64,000 bases of DNA from an uncultured Enterobacterales bacterium (GTDB lineage Bacteria > Pseudomonadota > Gammaproteobacteria > Enterobacterales > Enterobacteriaceae). The first letter of the stretch is position 1. Every line of letters starts with the position of its first letter. The notes below the pieces were generated by a model. The model was given only the letters and a program-made list of their open reading frames with translations. It did not search any database and had not been told where the DNA came from. Location: NCBI GenBank assembly GCA_946478305.1, contig CAMLBO010000007.1:1-64000 (forward strand), in the 5' to 3' direction. Position numbers and translations under genes: made by a program. This document shows, piece by piece, positions 9,520-20,314 of the stretch.

Positions 9520-9734
9520 GTAGATGCTCATTCCACCTCCTATGTTTGCCATCCGGCTTCATAAAACTGGGAATGATGCAGAGCCAATTTATAGTGCCTA
9601 TTGTCTATCTGCCCGATAAACACCTCTCATCAGGTATTTATCAACCAGCAGGCAAAACGTTGAGTGAGGCACTGCCCCTGTTGTCCATGACCTGATTGTT
9701 TTCGACACTTGCCATCCGGCAAGTGTTTTTTTTT
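9520..9734 (+). ncRNA. glmZ: GlmZ small regulatory RNA
   Basis: GlmZ is the Hfq-dependent sRNA that base-pairs with the glmS leader to switch on glucosamine-6-phosphate synthase; RapZ and RNase E inactivate it. The 5' end GTAGATGCTCATTCCA followed by CTCCTATGTTTGCC matches E. coli GlmZ almost base for base. The 3' part keeps AACGTTGAGTGAGGCAC and a CTGTTGTCC stretch in the glmS-pairing region. The gene lies next to hemY, as in E. coli. It ends at a strong hairpin with ACACTTGCC/GGCAAGTGT arms and a T run, giving about 212 nt against 207. An open frame at 9492-9695 crosses it but is not a gene. Confidence 0.93.
9706..9734 (+). terminator. glmZ intrinsic terminator
   Basis: ACACTTGCC (9706-9714) pairs perfectly with GGCAAGTGT (9719-9727) around ATCC and is followed by T's to 9734. 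It forms the 3' end of GlmZ. Confidence 0.92.
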
Positions 9735-9740
9735 GCCTAT

Positions 9741-9765
9741 AAAAAAAGCTCCCGAAGGAGCTTTT
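9741..9765 (-). terminator. hemCDXY operon terminator
   Basis: Read on the minus strand, AAAAGCTCC and GGAGCTTTT pair around TTCG and are followed by T's. It lies 18 bases beyond the hemY stop and converges on the glmZ terminator. Confidence 0.88.
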
Positions 9766-9782
9766 AGACAGTGAGCGAGAAG

Positions 9783-10979
9783 TTACTGCTCCTGTGAATT
9801 ATTCAGAGTCAGCATCAACCCTTTATGACGCATCTCAGCAGCTTCTGCGGGTTTATGCAGCTTATCGAGGGCATCGGCCAGCCAGGCATAATCATAGGCA
9901 TCAGGGCGTTGTTTCAGCGCTTCACGGAAAGCTTCCGAGGCCTGCAACCACTCGCCATGCTTCATCAGCAATTGGCCTAGTGTGCTGTTGAGCAGCGGTG
10001 TGGGACCATTCTGTTTGATGATCTGACGTAAGGTCTTTTCCAGCTGTTCAGGATTGCCAGAACGCAGCTTCGGCATCATGGCGATCAGACGTTCATCGTA
10101 CTGACGTTTTAACCCGTCGAGGATCACTTCCTGCGCCAGATCCTGATCGTTGCATTCAATCAGATGTGCAGCCATCGCGACCTGCAGGGCAACTTCATGA
10201 CGGGTTTTGCGGTTCTGATCTTTCCACCAGCGCTTCAGACCCTCACTGCCTTCTTCCGCCATCATCTGGTTCATCATGCCGATGTAGGCTTGTTCTTGCA
10301 GCACACGCAGCTCTTCGTCGTCGTGAATACCCGCTTTGGACATGGAAGGCAGGATCTCCAGCAATGAACCGTAAGCACCGGTACGCAAATAAGCCTGTTC
10401 GGCCAGACGCAGGATCTCCGGATGACGTGGCGACTGACCAATCAGACGGTCCACACCATGGCGAGCGGCGTGAATTTCTCCCTGCGCCAACTGAATGCGC
10501 ACCCGGGTGATATCCACCGGCATCTGGTCGGTGTCGGCGATTTCAGCCGCGCGTTCCAGATACTGGTTGGTGCGAATATTGTCACCGCGCTGCTGGGCGG
10601 CTTCGGCGGCCAGCAGATAATTGACGACTGGCTGTTCAGCATGGTCAGCATTACGTGCTAACAGCTTTTCCATCTGGCGATGGTCGCCTTCTGCCAGTTT
10701 CAGCATGGCGGCCTGTGTCTGTTTACGCGCTTTGGAGCTTTTGCGGCCGGCAAACCAGCCGCGGGTGCGTGCCCCTGTACGGAAAACGCGGCGCAATATC
10801 CACTCAATGAAAAACAGCACCAGCATCAACACCACAAACATAATGGTCAGACCGGTGACGCTGGTTTCAACGTTATAGTTGTCCGTCTGGATTAATACAT
10901 AGCCCTGATGCCCGGCGAGCATGGGTCCGACGACAATTCCGGCAATGATGATAATGAATAACACAAAAATCTTTAACAT
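9783..10979 (-). CDS. hemY: HemY, inner-membrane TPR protein of the heme operon
   Basis: HemY is an inner-membrane protein with tetratricopeptide repeats, encoded with heme-synthesis genes; its exact role in porphyrin metabolism is not settled. The 398-residue protein starts with two membrane helices (residues about 1-20 and 43-62) and continues with a soluble, helical TPR region. A C-terminal repeat reads LGQLLMKHGEWLQASEAFRE. It is the last gene of hemCDXY, starting 3 bases after the hemX stop, and a terminator follows its own stop. It is not the unrelated Bacillus HemY oxidase. Confidence 0.93.
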   Translation of the reverse strand: MLKIFVLFIIIIAGIVVGPMLAGHQGYVLIQTDNYNVETSVTGLTIMFVVLMLVLFFIEWILRRVFRTGARTRGWFAGRKSSKARKQTQAAMLKLAEGDHRQMEKLLARNADHAEQPVVNYLLAAEAAQQRGDNIRTNQYLERAAEIADTDQMPVDITRVRIQLAQGEIHAARHGVDRLIGQSPRHPEILRLAEQAYLRTGAYGSLLEILPSMSKAGIHDDEELRVLQEQAYIGMMNQMMAEEGSEGLKRWWKDQNRKTRHEVALQVAMAAHLIECNDQDLAQEVILDGLKRQYDERLIAMMPKLRSGNPEQLEKTLRQIIKQNGPTPLLNSTLGQLLMKHGEWLQASEAFREALKQRPDAYDYAWLADALDKLHKPAEAAEMRHKGLMLTLNNSQEQ

Positions 10980-10982
10980 GCG

Positions 10983-12143
10983 TTATTCCCCCTGAGCAGA
11001 GGCTGCGGGCTGCTGAAGCAGATTACGCACCCGGGATTGCATCAGTTTTTCCAGCATTGGCTGACTCTTCAGCTGATCGGGAACATCCATTGAAATGGAC
11101 TGCTGACTGAGATTATCGACTTCTTCAAGGAAAGCCTTGGTCGACGGGTCGCTGGTATCGAAATAAGCGCGTACCCAGGTCGATACCGACTCGAGGGATT
11201 GTTTGTAGATCTCATCCTGATGGCGCGGCACCGCCTGAGCGGCAATCAGCAGACGTGAACGGATATTCTCGCGCAGATAGACATCTTGATTCGGTGCCAG
11301 CAGAGGCTCCGCGCTGCTGTCACGGCGACGGACTGTAATGAAATCCGACATAAAGTTGTGCCAGCTTTTGGACAAGTTCTGGCGCCATTCGGCGAGTGAG
11401 CCTGACAAGCTGGTGCCGTCATCGTCCATTGGCGCTTCATCGCTGTCATTATCGGCCAGACGAAGGTTATCGACCTGATTAGACAACTGGTTCACTTTTA
11501 GAATGATACCGTCGAAATCGACCTGCGCGACGGAGGATAGGGTAGAGACATCTTCATTGAGCGCACGGCGGACTTCAATCAGGCTCGGGTCGTTCATGTC
11601 GGCCAGGCTGGCGTCGGCGCTTTTCAATAGCGCGGCTGCCGTAGTGACATCCTGATCGCTCCACAATTTACGTCCGGCAAGTTTCACCAGGAAATCTGCC
11701 TGAGCCAGCATCCAGGTTTTAGCATCGCTACCAGAAATGCTGGCAACTTTATCCTGTAATTCGTTCAACTGGCGGCTAAACGACGCTTGCTGACGTTCGC
11801 TGGCCTGCTGCAATTTATCCTGCTCACCGTGCAGGGTGGCAATTTGCTGTTTGTCCTGTTGCTGACTTTTTTGCAAGGCGATCAGTTGATCCTGCAATTC
11901 ATCAACGGCTGCCGTTTGCCTGATTGTCTGCTGGTGCCCGTGATAATAGAGGCCCGCGCCCAGCGCGATGACCAGCACAATCGCGATGGCACCGAGCACA
12001 GGAGCGGTCCGCTGTCTTTTACGCAGCTGGTTGATTTGCTCATCTTGCTGTTGGTCACGGGAATCAACATCTGGCTGTTGGGGGCTCTCAGCCGCAGGGG
12101 TGATCACATCATCCTGTGCGGAAGGATTTTTTTGTTCCGTCAT
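10983..12143 (-). CDS. hemX: HemX, membrane-anchored uroporphyrinogen-III C-methyltransferase-like protein
   Basis: HemX is a single-span inner-membrane protein annotated by family as putative uroporphyrinogen-III C-methyltransferase, though methyltransferase activity is doubtful. The 386 residues comprise an acidic, Gln-rich cytoplasmic N-terminus, one membrane helix (about 49-68, [19 protein letters not shown]), a Gln-rich coiled coil (about 75-140) and a periplasmic C-terminal domain. It lies 22 bases after hemD and 3 before hemY in one operon. Confidence 0.93.
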   Translation of the reverse strand: MTEQKNPSAQDDVITPAAESPQQPDVDSRDQQQDEQINQLRKRQRTAPVLGAIAIVLVIALGAGLYYHGHQQTIRQTAAVDELQDQLIALQKSQQQDKQQIATLHGEQDKLQQASERQQASFSRQLNELQDKVASISGSDAKTWMLAQADFLVKLAGRKLWSDQDVTTAAALLKSADASLADMNDPSLIEVRRALNEDVSTLSSVAQVDFDGIILKVNQLSNQVDNLRLADNDSDEAPMDDDGTSLSGSLAEWRQNLSKSWHNFMSDFITVRRRDSSAEPLLAPNQDVYLRENIRSRLLIAAQAVPRHQDEIYKQSLESVSTWVRAYFDTSDPSTKAFLEEVDNLSQQSISMDVPDQLKSQPMLEKLMQSRVRNLLQQPAASAQGE

Positions 12144-12165
12144 CTTGGCACATCCCTTAGTCAGG

Positions 12166-12906
12166 TTATTTTAATGCGCGGATCAGCGCATCATTATCTG
12201 CGTTTTCAGCGACCCGGATGTCGCTCCAGCCTAATTGGCGGGCGAGGGCCGCTAAACGTTCGCTGACCACTACCAGGCTACAGCGCAGTAACCAGGTGTC
12301 ACGGTAGTATTCAGGAACTAACGTATGAAGAAGTTGTAACATTTCGCCACTGGTGACGACCAGTGTCGAAATGCCTGCGCGCTGCCAGCTAGAACTTTGC
12401 TCACTGCCGTCATAAAAAATCGGGCTACGCTGGTAACATTCGCAATAAATGACCTCAACCCCGCGTTGGCGGAGCGTTTCTGCCAGCAGCTCCCGGCCGC
12501 CATTGCCGCGCAGGATCAGGGCTTTTTTGCCTGCCAGATTCTGTAAATCCGGCAGTTGCAACAGGCTTTCGCTGGTTTCGCCATCATGAGGATAGACCAC
12601 AGAAAGACGGCTCATGCGGTGGAAAAGCAAACCCGTCGTGCGGCCAATCGCATAGTAATGGACGTTTTCAGGCCAATTCTGCTGTGATTGCTGCAAAGCG
12701 CGATCGGCGTATTTCACTGCGTGCTGAGACAGGATAAACACCAGATCTTGCTGATTTAATGAGGATAGCAGGTTCGGCAGGCTTGCGAGTCCGTCGCCTG
12801 GCCCAAAATCTATCAACGGTGAGTGATAGGCAACCCGGCCAAGCGTGCGCAACCGACTGACAAGCTGTTCTCCAAAGGGGGAGGGGCGGGTTACCAATAT
12901 CGTCAT
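12166..12906 (-). CDS. hemD: uroporphyrinogen-III synthase
   Basis: HemD closes hydroxymethylbilane into uroporphyrinogen III with inversion of ring D, the branch compound for heme, siroheme and cobalamin. The 246-residue protein begins [23 protein letters not shown] is the family N-terminal motif. As in other HemD proteins, conservation is low elsewhere, with TSGEMLQLL recognisable around residues 170-180. Its start overlaps the hemC stop by 4 bases. Confidence 0.95.
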   Translation of the reverse strand: MTILVTRPSPFGEQLVSRLRTLGRVAYHSPLIDFGPGDGLASLPNLLSSLNQQDLVFILSQHAVKYADRALQQSQQNWPENVHYYAIGRTTGLLFHRMSRLSVVYPHDGETSESLLQLPDLQNLAGKKALILRGNGGRELLAETLRQRGVEVIYCECYQRSPIFYDGSEQSSSWQRAGISTLVVTSGEMLQLLHTLVPEYYRDTWLLRCSLVVVSERLAALARQLGWSDIRVAENADNDALIRALK

Positions 12907-13844
12907 CGTGGAGGATTTCCCTGATAAACCTCATGTAGGATCTCACGTGCGCCCTTAGCCAGTAGCTCTTCGGCCAACTCAACGCCCAGTCGTTCTGCAT
13001 CGGCCGTGTTACCGCGACGTTCGCCGCGCACCATCTGGCTGCCATCGGGTGCGCCAACCAGCGCGCGTAACCAGATCTTATCGCCATTCACTTCAGCGTA
13101 GCTGCCAATCGGTACCTGGCAACCCCCTTCAAGGCGCATATTCATCGCCCGTTCGGCCAAAACGCGCAGCGTGGTTTCACGGTGTGCCAGAGGTGCCAGC
13201 AATTCGCGGGTATAATGATCATCAAGACGGCATTCGATGCCGACGGCGCCCTGTCCAACGGCTGGAAGACACTCTTCCGGCGACAGCGCCACGCGCATGC
13301 GGTCTTGCAAATTCAGACGTTTCAGACCGGCAACCGCCAGAATAATGGCATCGTAGTCGCCGTTGTCGAGTTTACCCAGACGGGTGCCAACGTTGCCGCG
13401 TAAATCGCGGATCACCAAGTCGGGGCGTTGTTCGCGCAACTGACACTGACGACGCAGGCTTGACGTCCCAACGATGCTGCCTGCTGGCAGGGCAGAGAGA
13501 TTATCGAAATGATTCGATACGAAGGCGTCACGTGGATCATCGCGTTCACAAATCGTCACCAGACCCAATCCTTCGGGGAATTCAACCGGCACATCTTTCA
13601 TCGAGTGCACGGCGATATCCGCCCGGCCATCGAGCATGGCCATTTCGAGTTCTTTAACGAACAAACCTTTGCCACCGACTTTTGCCAGGGGAGTGTCCAA
13701 AATGACGTCGCCACGCGTCACCATCGGCACCAGTTCAACCTGCAAACCGGGATGGAACGCCATTAATTGGCTTTGAACATATTGTGCCTGCCACAAAGCC
13801 AGAGGGCTCTGTCGGGTAGCAATTCGAATGATTTTGTCTAACAT
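12903..13844 (-). CDS. hemC: hydroxymethylbilane synthase (porphobilinogen deaminase)
   Basis: HemC polymerises four porphobilinogens into hydroxymethylbilane on a covalently bound dipyrromethane cofactor. The 313-residue length equals E. coli HemC. The cofactor cysteine lies in the motif [13 protein letters not shown] near residue 242, and substrate-binding pieces such as [11 protein letters not shown] and [11 protein letters not shown] are clear. It is the first gene of hemCDXY and is transcribed divergently from cyaA across about 306 bases, as in E. coli. Confidence 0.97.
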   Translation of the reverse strand: MLDKIIRIATRQSPLALWQAQYVQSQLMAFHPGLQVELVPMVTRGDVILDTPLAKVGGKGLFVKELEMAMLDGRADIAVHSMKDVPVEFPEGLGLVTICERDDPRDAFVSNHFDNLSALPAGSIVGTSSLRRQCQLREQRPDLVIRDLRGNVGTRLGKLDNGDYDAIILAVAGLKRLNLQDRMRVALSPEECLPAVGQGAVGIECRLDDHYTRELLAPLAHRETTLRVLAERAMNMRLEGGCQVPIGSYAEVNGDKIWLRALVGAPDGSQMVRGERRGNTADAERLGVELAEELLAKGAREILHEVYQGNPPR

Positions 13845-14033
13845 GCTTGTTACCGTTTTACTGATTCACTGACCATCCTACCACCGACATAGGAAAGCTG
13901 TCAGCGTAAGAAGCCATAGTCAAAGGAGGGGAACGGGCACAAAAGGAATTTGTTACATCCGTGATCAGGAAGTAAAGTGTAAAGTAGTGGAAGAATAATT
14001 GTGGTGCGTTACTTCCTTTACGGTCAATCAGCA

Positions 14034-14055
14034 AGGTGTTAAATTGATCACGTTT
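14034..14055 (+). promoter_or_regulatory. CRP site upstream of cyaA
   Basis: TGTTAAATTGATCACG (14037-14052) is a TGTGA-N6-TCACA dyad with one mismatch per half. Its surroundings closely resemble the CRP site over the main cyaA promoter of E. coli, where CRP-cAMP represses cyaA. It lies about 100 bases before the TTG start. The remainder of the 306-base hemC-cyaA gap shows no gene and must hold both divergent promoters. Confidence 0.72.
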
Positions 14056-14150
14056 CCAGCATTTAACCGTCAACTAATTTCTTTTTTTACGATAAATGAC
14101 GGTTTTGGAACGGGGTTTTTTCTAGACACTGGAAAATCAGGCGAAAAGTC

Positions 14151-16712
14151 TTGTACCTCTACATCGAGACACTGAAGCAGAGATTGGATGCGATAAACCA
14201 GTTACGCGTGGATCGCGCTTTAGCGGCCATGGGACCGGCTTTCCAACAGGTCTACAGTCTTCTGCCAGTTTTACTACATCACCATCACCCTCTGATGCCA
14301 GGCTACCTTGACGGCAAGGTTCCACACGGCGTCTGCATCTTCACGCCTGATGATACTCAGACTACCTATCTTGCTGATCTTTCAGATAAATGGGGCAGCC
14401 CCTTTGAAACAATGGCGAAAGGCGAGTTGCCTATCACCGGCGTTTACTCAATGGGCAGCACCTCATCTATTGGTCAGAGCAATACCTCAGATCTCGACAT
14501 CTGGGTGTGTCACCAGTCCTGGCTCGACAACGAAGAACGCAACCGCTTACAGCAAAAATGCAGCCTGTTGGAAAAATGGGCCGCGTCACTTGGCGTGGAA
14601 GTCAGCTTCTTCCTGATTGACGAAAACCGCTTCCGCCATAATGAAAGTGGCAGCCTCGGTGGTGAAGACTGTGGTTCAACACAGCATATTCTGTTACTGG
14701 ATGAGTTTTACCGTACTGCCGTGCGTTTGGCCGGAAAACGTATTCTGTGGAATATGGTGCCGGGTGAAGAAGAGGGCCACTACGACGAATATGTACTGTC
14801 GCTTTACGCACAGGGTGCACTGACACCTAACGAGTGGTTGGATCTCGGCGGGCTCAGCACGCTATCGGCCGAAGAGTATTTCGGTGCCAGCCTGTGGCAA
14901 CTGTATAAAAGTATCGATTCGCCTTATAAAGCCGTACTCAAAACCTTGCTGCTAGAGGCCTATTCGTGGGAATACCCGAATACTTCTCTGTTGGCGATGG
15001 ACATCAAAAGGCGTCTGCATCAGGGCGAAATTGTCTGCTTTGGCCTCGACTCATACTGCATGATGCTCGATCGCGTAACCCGCTATCTGACCCAAATCGA
15101 AGACACCACGCGTCTTGATCTGGTCCGCCGCTGTTTCTATCTGAAAGTGTGTGAAAAGCTCTCCCGTGCCCGTGCCTCTGTAGGCTGGCGTCGTGAGATC
15201 CTCAGTCAACTGGTGAGTGAATGGGGTTGGAGCGAAGAGCGTCTGGCGATTCTGGATAACCGCGCCAACTGGAAAATCGAGCGGGTGCGCGAAGCGCATA
15301 ACGAACTGCTGGATGCGATGATGCAAAGCTACCGCAATCTGATCCGCTTCGCCCGTCGCAACAATTTAAGCGTCAGCGCCAGCCCGCAGGATATCGGCGT
15401 GCTGACCCGTAAATTGTACGCCGCCTTTGAAGCGCTGCCGGGCAAGGTCACGCTGGTGAACCCGCAAATTTCTCCTGACCTGTCAGAGAGTGATTTGACC
15501 TTCATCCATGTACCGATTGGCCGCGCCAACCGCACTGGCTGGTATCTGTATAACCGGTCGCCGTCGATGGAGTCGATCGTCAGCCATCAGCCGCTGGAAT
15601 ATAACCGCTATCTGAATAAGCTGGTGGCCTGGGCCTATTTCAACGGTTTACTGACTCCCACCACAAGACTGCATATTAAAAGTGGCAACCTGTGTGACAT
15701 CGCCAAGCTGCGTGAACTGGTGGCCGATGTTTCGCATCACTTCCCGCTGCGTCTGGCGGCACCGACGCCAAAAGCGTTGTACAGCCCCTGTGAAATTCGC
15801 CATCTGGCGATCATCGTTAACCTCGAACACGATCCCACTGCGGCTTTCCGCAATCAGGTGGTGCATTTCGACTTCCGTAAACTGGATGTATTCAGTTTTG
15901 GCCAGCAGCAGCAATGCCTGGTAGGCAGTATAGATTTGCTTTACCGCAACTCATGGAATGAAGTACGAACTCTGCATTTCAGCGGTGAACAGGCAGTACT
16001 TGAAGCGCTGAAAACCATTTTGGGCAAAATGCATCAGGATGCCGCACCACCGGAATCAGTGGAAGTATTCTGTTATAGCCAGCATTTACGTGGGCTTATC
16101 CGCACCCGCATCCAGCAGTTGGTCTCGGAGTGCATCGAACTGCGCCTGTCGAGTAAACGTCTGGAACCGGGCCGCTTTAAAGCGGTGCGCGTTGCCGGTC
16201 AGACCTGGGGACTCTTCTTCGAGCGTCTGAGCGTTTCGGTACAGAAACTGGAAAACGCCATCGAATTCTATGGTGCGATCTCCAACAACAAATTGCATGG
16301 TTTATCCGTCAAGGTACAAACCGATCAGGCTCATTTACCGGCGGTGATTGACGGTTACGCCAGTGAAGGGATTATTCAGTTCTTTTTTGAAGACAGCAGC
16401 AATGATGACGTGGGTTTCAACATCTATATCCTTGATGAGGCCAACCGGGTTGAGGTTTACCACCATTGCGAAGGCAGTAAAGAAGATCTGGTTCGGGACG
16501 TTAGCCGTTTCTACTCCTCTTCTCATGACCGTTTCACCTATGGCTCAAGCTTTATCAATTTCAACTTGCCGCAGTTCTACCAGATAGTGTCTCTGGATGG
16601 CCGCACTCAGGTGATCCCATTCCGCAGTAATCCGCTGGTGCATCTCTGTGCCACTGTGGCAGATAATGCAGCCGAAACGGCGCCGATGCCGCAGCGTTTC
16701 CAGCTACACTAA
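14151..16712 (+). CDS. cyaA: class I adenylate cyclase
   Basis: CyaA makes cAMP from ATP and is controlled by the glucose PTS through EIIA-Glc. The 853-residue protein (E. coli 848) begins [21 protein letters not shown]. The N-terminal catalytic half contains the nucleotidyltransferase motif [18 protein letters not shown] with its paired aspartates, then [20 protein letters not shown]. The C-terminal half is regulatory. The start codon is TTG, as in E. coli, where it keeps expression low. The extreme C-terminus (residues about 837-853) diverges from E. coli. Confidence 0.97.
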   Translation: MYLYIETLKQRLDAINQLRVDRALAAMGPAFQQVYSLLPVLLHHHHPLMPGYLDGKVPHGVCIFTPDDTQTTYLADLSDKWGSPFETMAKGELPITGVYSMGSTSSIGQSNTSDLDIWVCHQSWLDNEERNRLQQKCSLLEKWAASLGVEVSFFLIDENRFRHNESGSLGGEDCGSTQHILLLDEFYRTAVRLAGKRILWNMVPGEEEGHYDEYVLSLYAQGALTPNEWLDLGGLSTLSAEEYFGASLWQLYKSIDSPYKAVLKTLLLEAYSWEYPNTSLLAMDIKRRLHQGEIVCFGLDSYCMMLDRVTRYLTQIEDTTRLDLVRRCFYLKVCEKLSRARASVGWRREILSQLVSEWGWSEERLAILDNRANWKIERVREAHNELLDAMMQSYRNLIRFARRNNLSVSASPQDIGVLTRKLYAAFEALPGKVTLVNPQISPDLSESDLTFIHVPIGRANRTGWYLYNRSPSMESIVSHQPLEYNRYLNKLVAWAYFNGLLTPTTRLHIKSGNLCDIAKLRELVADVSHHFPLRLAAPTPKALYSPCEIRHLAIIVNLEHDPTAAFRNQVVHFDFRKLDVFSFGQQQQCLVGSIDLLYRNSWNEVRTLHFSGEQAVLEALKTILGKMHQDAAPPESVEVFCYSQHLRGLIRTRIQQLVSECIELRLSSKRLEPGRFKAVRVAGQTWGLFFERLSVSVQKLENAIEFYGAISNNKLHGLSVKVQTDQAHLPAVIDGYASEGIIQFFFEDSSNDDVGFNIYILDEANRVEVYHHCEGSKEDLVRDVSRFYSSSHDRFTYGSSFINFNLPQFYQIVSLDGRTQVIPFRSNPLVHLCATVADNAAETAPMPQRFQLH

Positions 16713-16835
16713 ATCCCTATTGCACAACGCTGAATCAGTAAACGGTGTGGTCTGAGATTATCGATTCCTATTGCTTTTCATGATCCACCTGCGATTATAG
16801 AGGGCTTGGTGGCATGAATTACAGGCATTCATAAA

Positions 16836-17039
16836 ATGAAAAACGTTTTACTCTGGTCTTTGGCCGCAACGGTGCTCTTTACTCTTTCTGGCTGCGGACT
16901 GAAAGGCCCGCTCTATTTCCCTCCGGCTGATAAATCATCGACACAAAAAACCAGCCAGGCACCCGGTACGCCAGGGGATGGATCATCTCAGCAAAACGGT
17001 GTATCACCAGAAAAACTCGGTACACATTCCAGAGACTAA
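16836..17039 (+). CDS. lptM: LPS translocon maturation chaperone LptM (YifL lipoprotein)
   Basis: LptM is a small outer-membrane lipoprotein that helps LptD acquire native disulfides. The 67-residue product has a type II signal peptide with the lipobox LSGC, cleaved before Cys20, and the family motif CGLKGPLYFPPA directly after it. The rest is polar, Ser/Gln/Pro-rich and probably disordered. It sits between cyaA and dapF, as in E. coli. Confidence 0.93.
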   Translation: MKNVLLWSLAATVLFTLSGCGLKGPLYFPPADKSSTQKTSQAPGTPGDGSSQQNGVSPEKLGTHSRD

Positions 17040-17140
17040 CTGAGTGACCAGAATGCTTTTCCTGCAAATAGCGGTGGGAAAAGGCAATAGTTCAAGAGAT
17101 CATCGCGACTGGATCTGACCAGCGGTAAGCGGAGCAAAAT

Positions 17141-17965
17141 ATGCAGTTCTCCAAAATGCACGGCCTGGGCAACGACTTTATGGTCGTCGATGCCGTCACT
17201 CAAAATGTTTATTTCTCTCCTGAATTGATCCGCCGACTGTCTGACCGTAATCGTGGTGTGGGCTTTGACCAGTTGCTGGTTGTAGAGCCGCCTTACGATC
17301 CTGAACTTGATTTTCACTACCGCATTTTCAACGCAGACGGCAGTGAAGTGGCACAGTGTGGCAATGGCGCCCGCTGTTTTGCACGCTTTGTTCGAATTAA
17401 AGGCTTAACCAATAAACGTGACATTCGCGTCAGTACACAAACCGGCCGCATGGTATTAACCGTCACCGAGGACGAGCTGGTGCAGGTCAATATGGGCGAA
17501 CCCATTTTCGAACCGCAGCAAGTTCCCTTCCGTGCACCTAAGCAGGAAAAGACCTATATATTGCGCGCCGAAGAGCACACCGTGTTTTGCGGCGTAGTTT
17601 CAATGGGTAATCCGCACTGTGTGTTGCAGGTGGAAGATGTGGTCACCGCCAGCGTGGAATTGCTGGGCCCGATGCTGGAAAGCCATGAGCGTTTCCCTGA
17701 ACGCGTGAACGTGGGGTTCATGCAGGTGGTCGACCGTGAGAGGGTGAAACTGCGCGTCTACGAACGCGGCGCGGGTGAAACTCAGGCCTGCGGGAGCGGT
17801 GCCTGTGCAGCTGTCGCGGTTGGGATCCAACAAGGTTTACTCGCTGAAGACGTTCTGGTGGAGCTGCCGGGAGGCAACCTCGAAATTCGCTGGAAAGGAC
17901 CGGGTCATCCACTGTATATGACCGGCCCTGCCACCCACGTATACGACGGATTTATTCATCTATGA
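17141..17965 (+). CDS. dapF: diaminopimelate epimerase
   Basis: DapF interconverts LL- and meso-diaminopimelate for lysine and peptidoglycan synthesis, without a cofactor. The 274-residue enzyme (E. coli length) has the two catalytic cysteines in the motifs [11 protein letters not shown] (about 72-82) and [14 protein letters not shown] (about 209-222). [17 protein letters not shown] is the standard N-terminus. The stop overlaps the yigA start (ATGA), beginning the coupled run dapF-yigA-xerC-yigB. Confidence 0.98.
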   Translation: MQFSKMHGLGNDFMVVDAVTQNVYFSPELIRRLSDRNRGVGFDQLLVVEPPYDPELDFHYRIFNADGSEVAQCGNGARCFARFVRIKGLTNKRDIRVSTQTGRMVLTVTEDELVQVNMGEPIFEPQQVPFRAPKQEKTYILRAEEHTVFCGVVSMGNPHCVLQVEDVVTASVELLGPMLESHERFPERVNVGFMQVVDRERVKLRVYERGAGETQACGSGACAAVAVGIQQGLLAEDVLVELPGGNLEIRWKGPGHPLYMTGPATHVYDGFIHL

Positions 17966-18672
17966 ACAATCTTGACGACCAGCTTGAAAGCGCAGTTGCC
18001 ATCGCGCTCGATGACGACAGCGTGATGCAATATCTGCTGCAAAACCCGGATTTCTTCATTCGCAATGCGCGCAGCGTGGAGCAAATGCACGTTCCACACC
18101 CGGTGAAAGGCAGCACTTCGTTGGTGGAGTGGCAGTTAGGCCGTCAGCGTCATCAGATTGCTCAACTGGAAGAAGAGATCACTCTGCTGATGGAACAGGC
18201 TTCTGTTAACGAAGCGCTGTTCGGTCGCTTAATTGAATTGCAAGCTACGCTGGCCGCAGCCAGCAGCTTGCAGGATATGCTCAACCGTCTGCAGCGCTGG
18301 GCGCGTGGTCTGGGGCTCGCTGGTGCGAATGTCAGGCTGTTCAGCGAAAGTTGGCGCATTGGCGCACCGTCTGATTTTACGCATCTGGCCCTCAGTCGCA
18401 GCGCGTTTGAGTCACTGCGTATTCAGCGTCTTGGCGACACTCACCACTTCCTCGGCAGTCTTAACGGTCCGGAACTGTTGCTGGTATTGCCACAGGCCAA
18501 AGCCGTCGGTTCAGTCGCGCTCTCGTTGATGGGCGAAAACGGCGAGCTGGGCATGTTGATTTTCAGCAGCCGCGACGCACAACACTATCAGCCGGGCATG
18601 GGCACCGTGATGCTTAACCAGCTGGCGAAAATGTTGCCGGGCTTACTGGAACGTTGGATTGAACGGGTATGA
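17962..18672 (+). CDS. yigA: DUF484 family protein YigA
   Basis: This 236-residue cytoplasmic protein belongs to DUF484, which has a GAF-like fold; its biochemical role is unknown. It starts [20 protein letters not shown] and contains [19 protein letters not shown], which looks like a helical coiled segment. It overlaps dapF and xerC by 4 bases on each side, so it is co-translated with a cell-wall enzyme and a recombinase. Confidence 0.92.
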   Translation: MNNLDDQLESAVAIALDDDSVMQYLLQNPDFFIRNARSVEQMHVPHPVKGSTSLVEWQLGRQRHQIAQLEEEITLLMEQASVNEALFGRLIELQATLAAASSLQDMLNRLQRWARGLGLAGANVRLFSESWRIGAPSDFTHLALSRSAFESLRIQRLGDTHHFLGSLNGPELLLVLPQAKAVGSVALSLMGENGELGMLIFSSRDAQHYQPGMGTVMLNQLAKMLPGLLERWIERV

Positions 18673-19580
18673 ATCACGCCGACTCGCCACTGAATTGTGC
18701 GGTCGAGGCTTTTTTACGTTATCTGCGCGTTGAGCGCCAGTTAAGCCCCCTGACCTCCAGCAGCTATGAACGCCAGCTCGGCGTCATTATCAGCATGGCG
18801 GGCGAAATCGGTATTTCCGGTTGGGAACAGCTCGATGCGCCCAAGGTGCGGATGTTACTGTCAAAAAGTAAACGCGCCGGTCAGGGCGAAACCAGTCTCG
18901 CTTTACGCATGTCCGCCTTACGCAGTTTCCTTGACTGGCAGGTGAGTCAGGGCATGCTCAGTGTGAATCCGGCGAAAGGAATCTCCACGCCGCGGATGAA
19001 CAAGCATCTTCCGAAAAATCTTGATGTCGATGAAGTCGACAAACTCCTCGGTATTGACTCCAGCGACCCCCTGGCCATACGGGATCGCGCGATGCTGGAA
19101 GTGATGTACGGCGCAGGTTTGCGTCTGTCGGAGTTGGTGGGCATAGATACAAAGCATGTGGATATGCTCTCTGGCGAGGTCTGGGTGGTAGGGAAAGGCA
19201 GCAAGGAGCGAAGGTTGCCTCTTGGCCGCACCGCCGTTGTCTGGTTGGAAAAATGGCTGGAACGACGTCAGGATTACTCCCCGCAAGATGATGCGATGTT
19301 TTTATCCAACCAGGGGAAGCGTATATCGGCCCGCAACGTGCAAAAGCGCTTTGCTGAATGGGGCGTTAAGCAGGGAGTGAATAGCCATATCCATCCGCAT
19401 AAATTGCGCCACTCATTTGCCACCCACGTCCTTGAGTCGAGCGGCGATCTCCGCGGTGTGCAGGAGCTATTAGGCCACTCCAGTTTGTCCACCACTCAAA
19501 TCTACACCAGCTTAGACTTTCAACATTTGGCGTCGGTGTACGATGCCGCGCATCCACGGGCCAAACGAGGTAAATCCTGA
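18669..19580 (+). CDS. xerC: site-specific tyrosine recombinase XerC
   Basis: XerC acts with XerD at dif, under FtsK control, to resolve chromosome dimers. The 303-residue protein has the SAM-like N-terminal domain and a catalytic domain. The active-site residues are visible: Arg in [11 protein letters not shown], Lys in [11 protein letters not shown], His and Arg in [12 protein letters not shown], His in [11 protein letters not shown], and the nucleophilic Tyr in IYTSLDF. The ATG overlaps yigA and the stop overlaps yigB by one base. Confidence 0.97.
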   Translation: MNHADSPLNCAVEAFLRYLRVERQLSPLTSSSYERQLGVIISMAGEIGISGWEQLDAPKVRMLLSKSKRAGQGETSLALRMSALRSFLDWQVSQGMLSVNPAKGISTPRMNKHLPKNLDVDEVDKLLGIDSSDPLAIRDRAMLEVMYGAGLRLSELVGIDTKHVDMLSGEVWVVGKGSKERRLPLGRTAVVWLEKWLERRQDYSPQDDAMFLSNQGKRISARNVQKRFAEWGVKQGVNSHIHPHKLRHSFATHVLESSGDLRGVQELLGHSSLSTTQIYTSLDFQHLASVYDAAHPRAKRGKS

Positions 19581-20296
19581 TGAAGTTCTATCGACCGTTG
19601 AAACGCATTGAAGCGATCACCTTCGATTTAGACGATACGTTGTACGACAATCATGACGTTATCCGCCGTACCGATGCTGAAACGCTGAAATTTATTCAGG
19701 GTTTTCATCCGTCGCTGGAGAACATGGCGGCGGACACTATCCGTCTTATGCGGGCAGAATTGCTGGCGCAGGACGCTGAGATTTATCACGACGTGACGGA
19801 ATGGCGCCGCCAAGCGGTATCACTGGCCATGACCCGTGCCGGTCTGTGTGATACTGATGCCAAACAGGGCACCAAAGCCGCGATGGAAACCTTTGCCTAC
19901 TGGCGCAGTAAAATTTATATCCCTGAAGAGAATCATCAGGCGTTGGCCGCACTGGCCGAGCGCTGGCCGCTGGTTGCCATTACCAACGGCAATGCGGATC
20001 CCCATGCTTGTGGTCTGGCACAATATTTCCAGTTCACCTTACGCGCGGGCGATCATGGCCGGGCTAAGCCTTATGCCGATATGTATAAAAAGGCGGCGCT
20101 AAAAATGGATTTACCGCTGGAGCAGATTCTGCACGTGGGCGATGACCTCACCACCGACGTGGCCGGTTCGGTGGCGTGTGGGATGCAGTCATGCTGGATA
20201 AACCTGCGTGAAGGCGACCTGATGCACATCAAAGATGCCCGTCTGTTACCGCACATTGAGATTTCGCAGTTGGCATCGCTGACAGCATTGCTATAA
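19580..20296 (+). CDS. yigB: HAD-family phosphatase YigB (riboflavin pathway)
   Basis: YigB is a haloacid-dehalogenase phosphatase that dephosphorylates 5-amino-6-(5-phosphoribitylamino)uracil in riboflavin synthesis and also acts on FMN. The 238-residue protein has motif I DLDDTLYDN near residue 17, motif II ITNGNAD, and motif IV VGDDLTTDVAGS. The ATG uses the last A of the xerC TGA stop. The uvrD promoter lies inside and over its 3' end. Confidence 0.93.
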   Translation: MKFYRPLKRIEAITFDLDDTLYDNHDVIRRTDAETLKFIQGFHPSLENMAADTIRLMRAELLAQDAEIYHDVTEWRRQAVSLAMTRAGLCDTDAKQGTKAAMETFAYWRSKIYIPEENHQALAALAERWPLVAITNGNADPHACGLAQYFQFTLRAGDHGRAKPYADMYKKAALKMDLPLEQILHVGDDLTTDVAGSVACGMQSCWINLREGDLMHIKDARLLPHIEISQLASLTALL

Positions 20297-20297
20297 T
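20270..20297 (+). promoter_or_regulatory. uvrD promoter
   Basis: TTGGCA (20270-20275) and a perfect TATAAT (20292-20297) are 16 bases apart, within and over the end of yigB. The same TTGGCAT...TATAAT arrangement exists upstream of E. coli uvrD. The E. coli LexA box follows the -10; here that place is occupied by CTCAGTATATACCCGT and the start of an ERIC repeat. Confidence 0.78.
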
Positions 20298-20314
20298 TCC
20301 CATCATTCTCAGTA

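Noticed and set aside
9492-9695. A 67-codon open frame between proM and hemY
   Set aside because: It starts in the sigma-54 promoter, has no ribosome site and covers the conserved GlmZ RNA.
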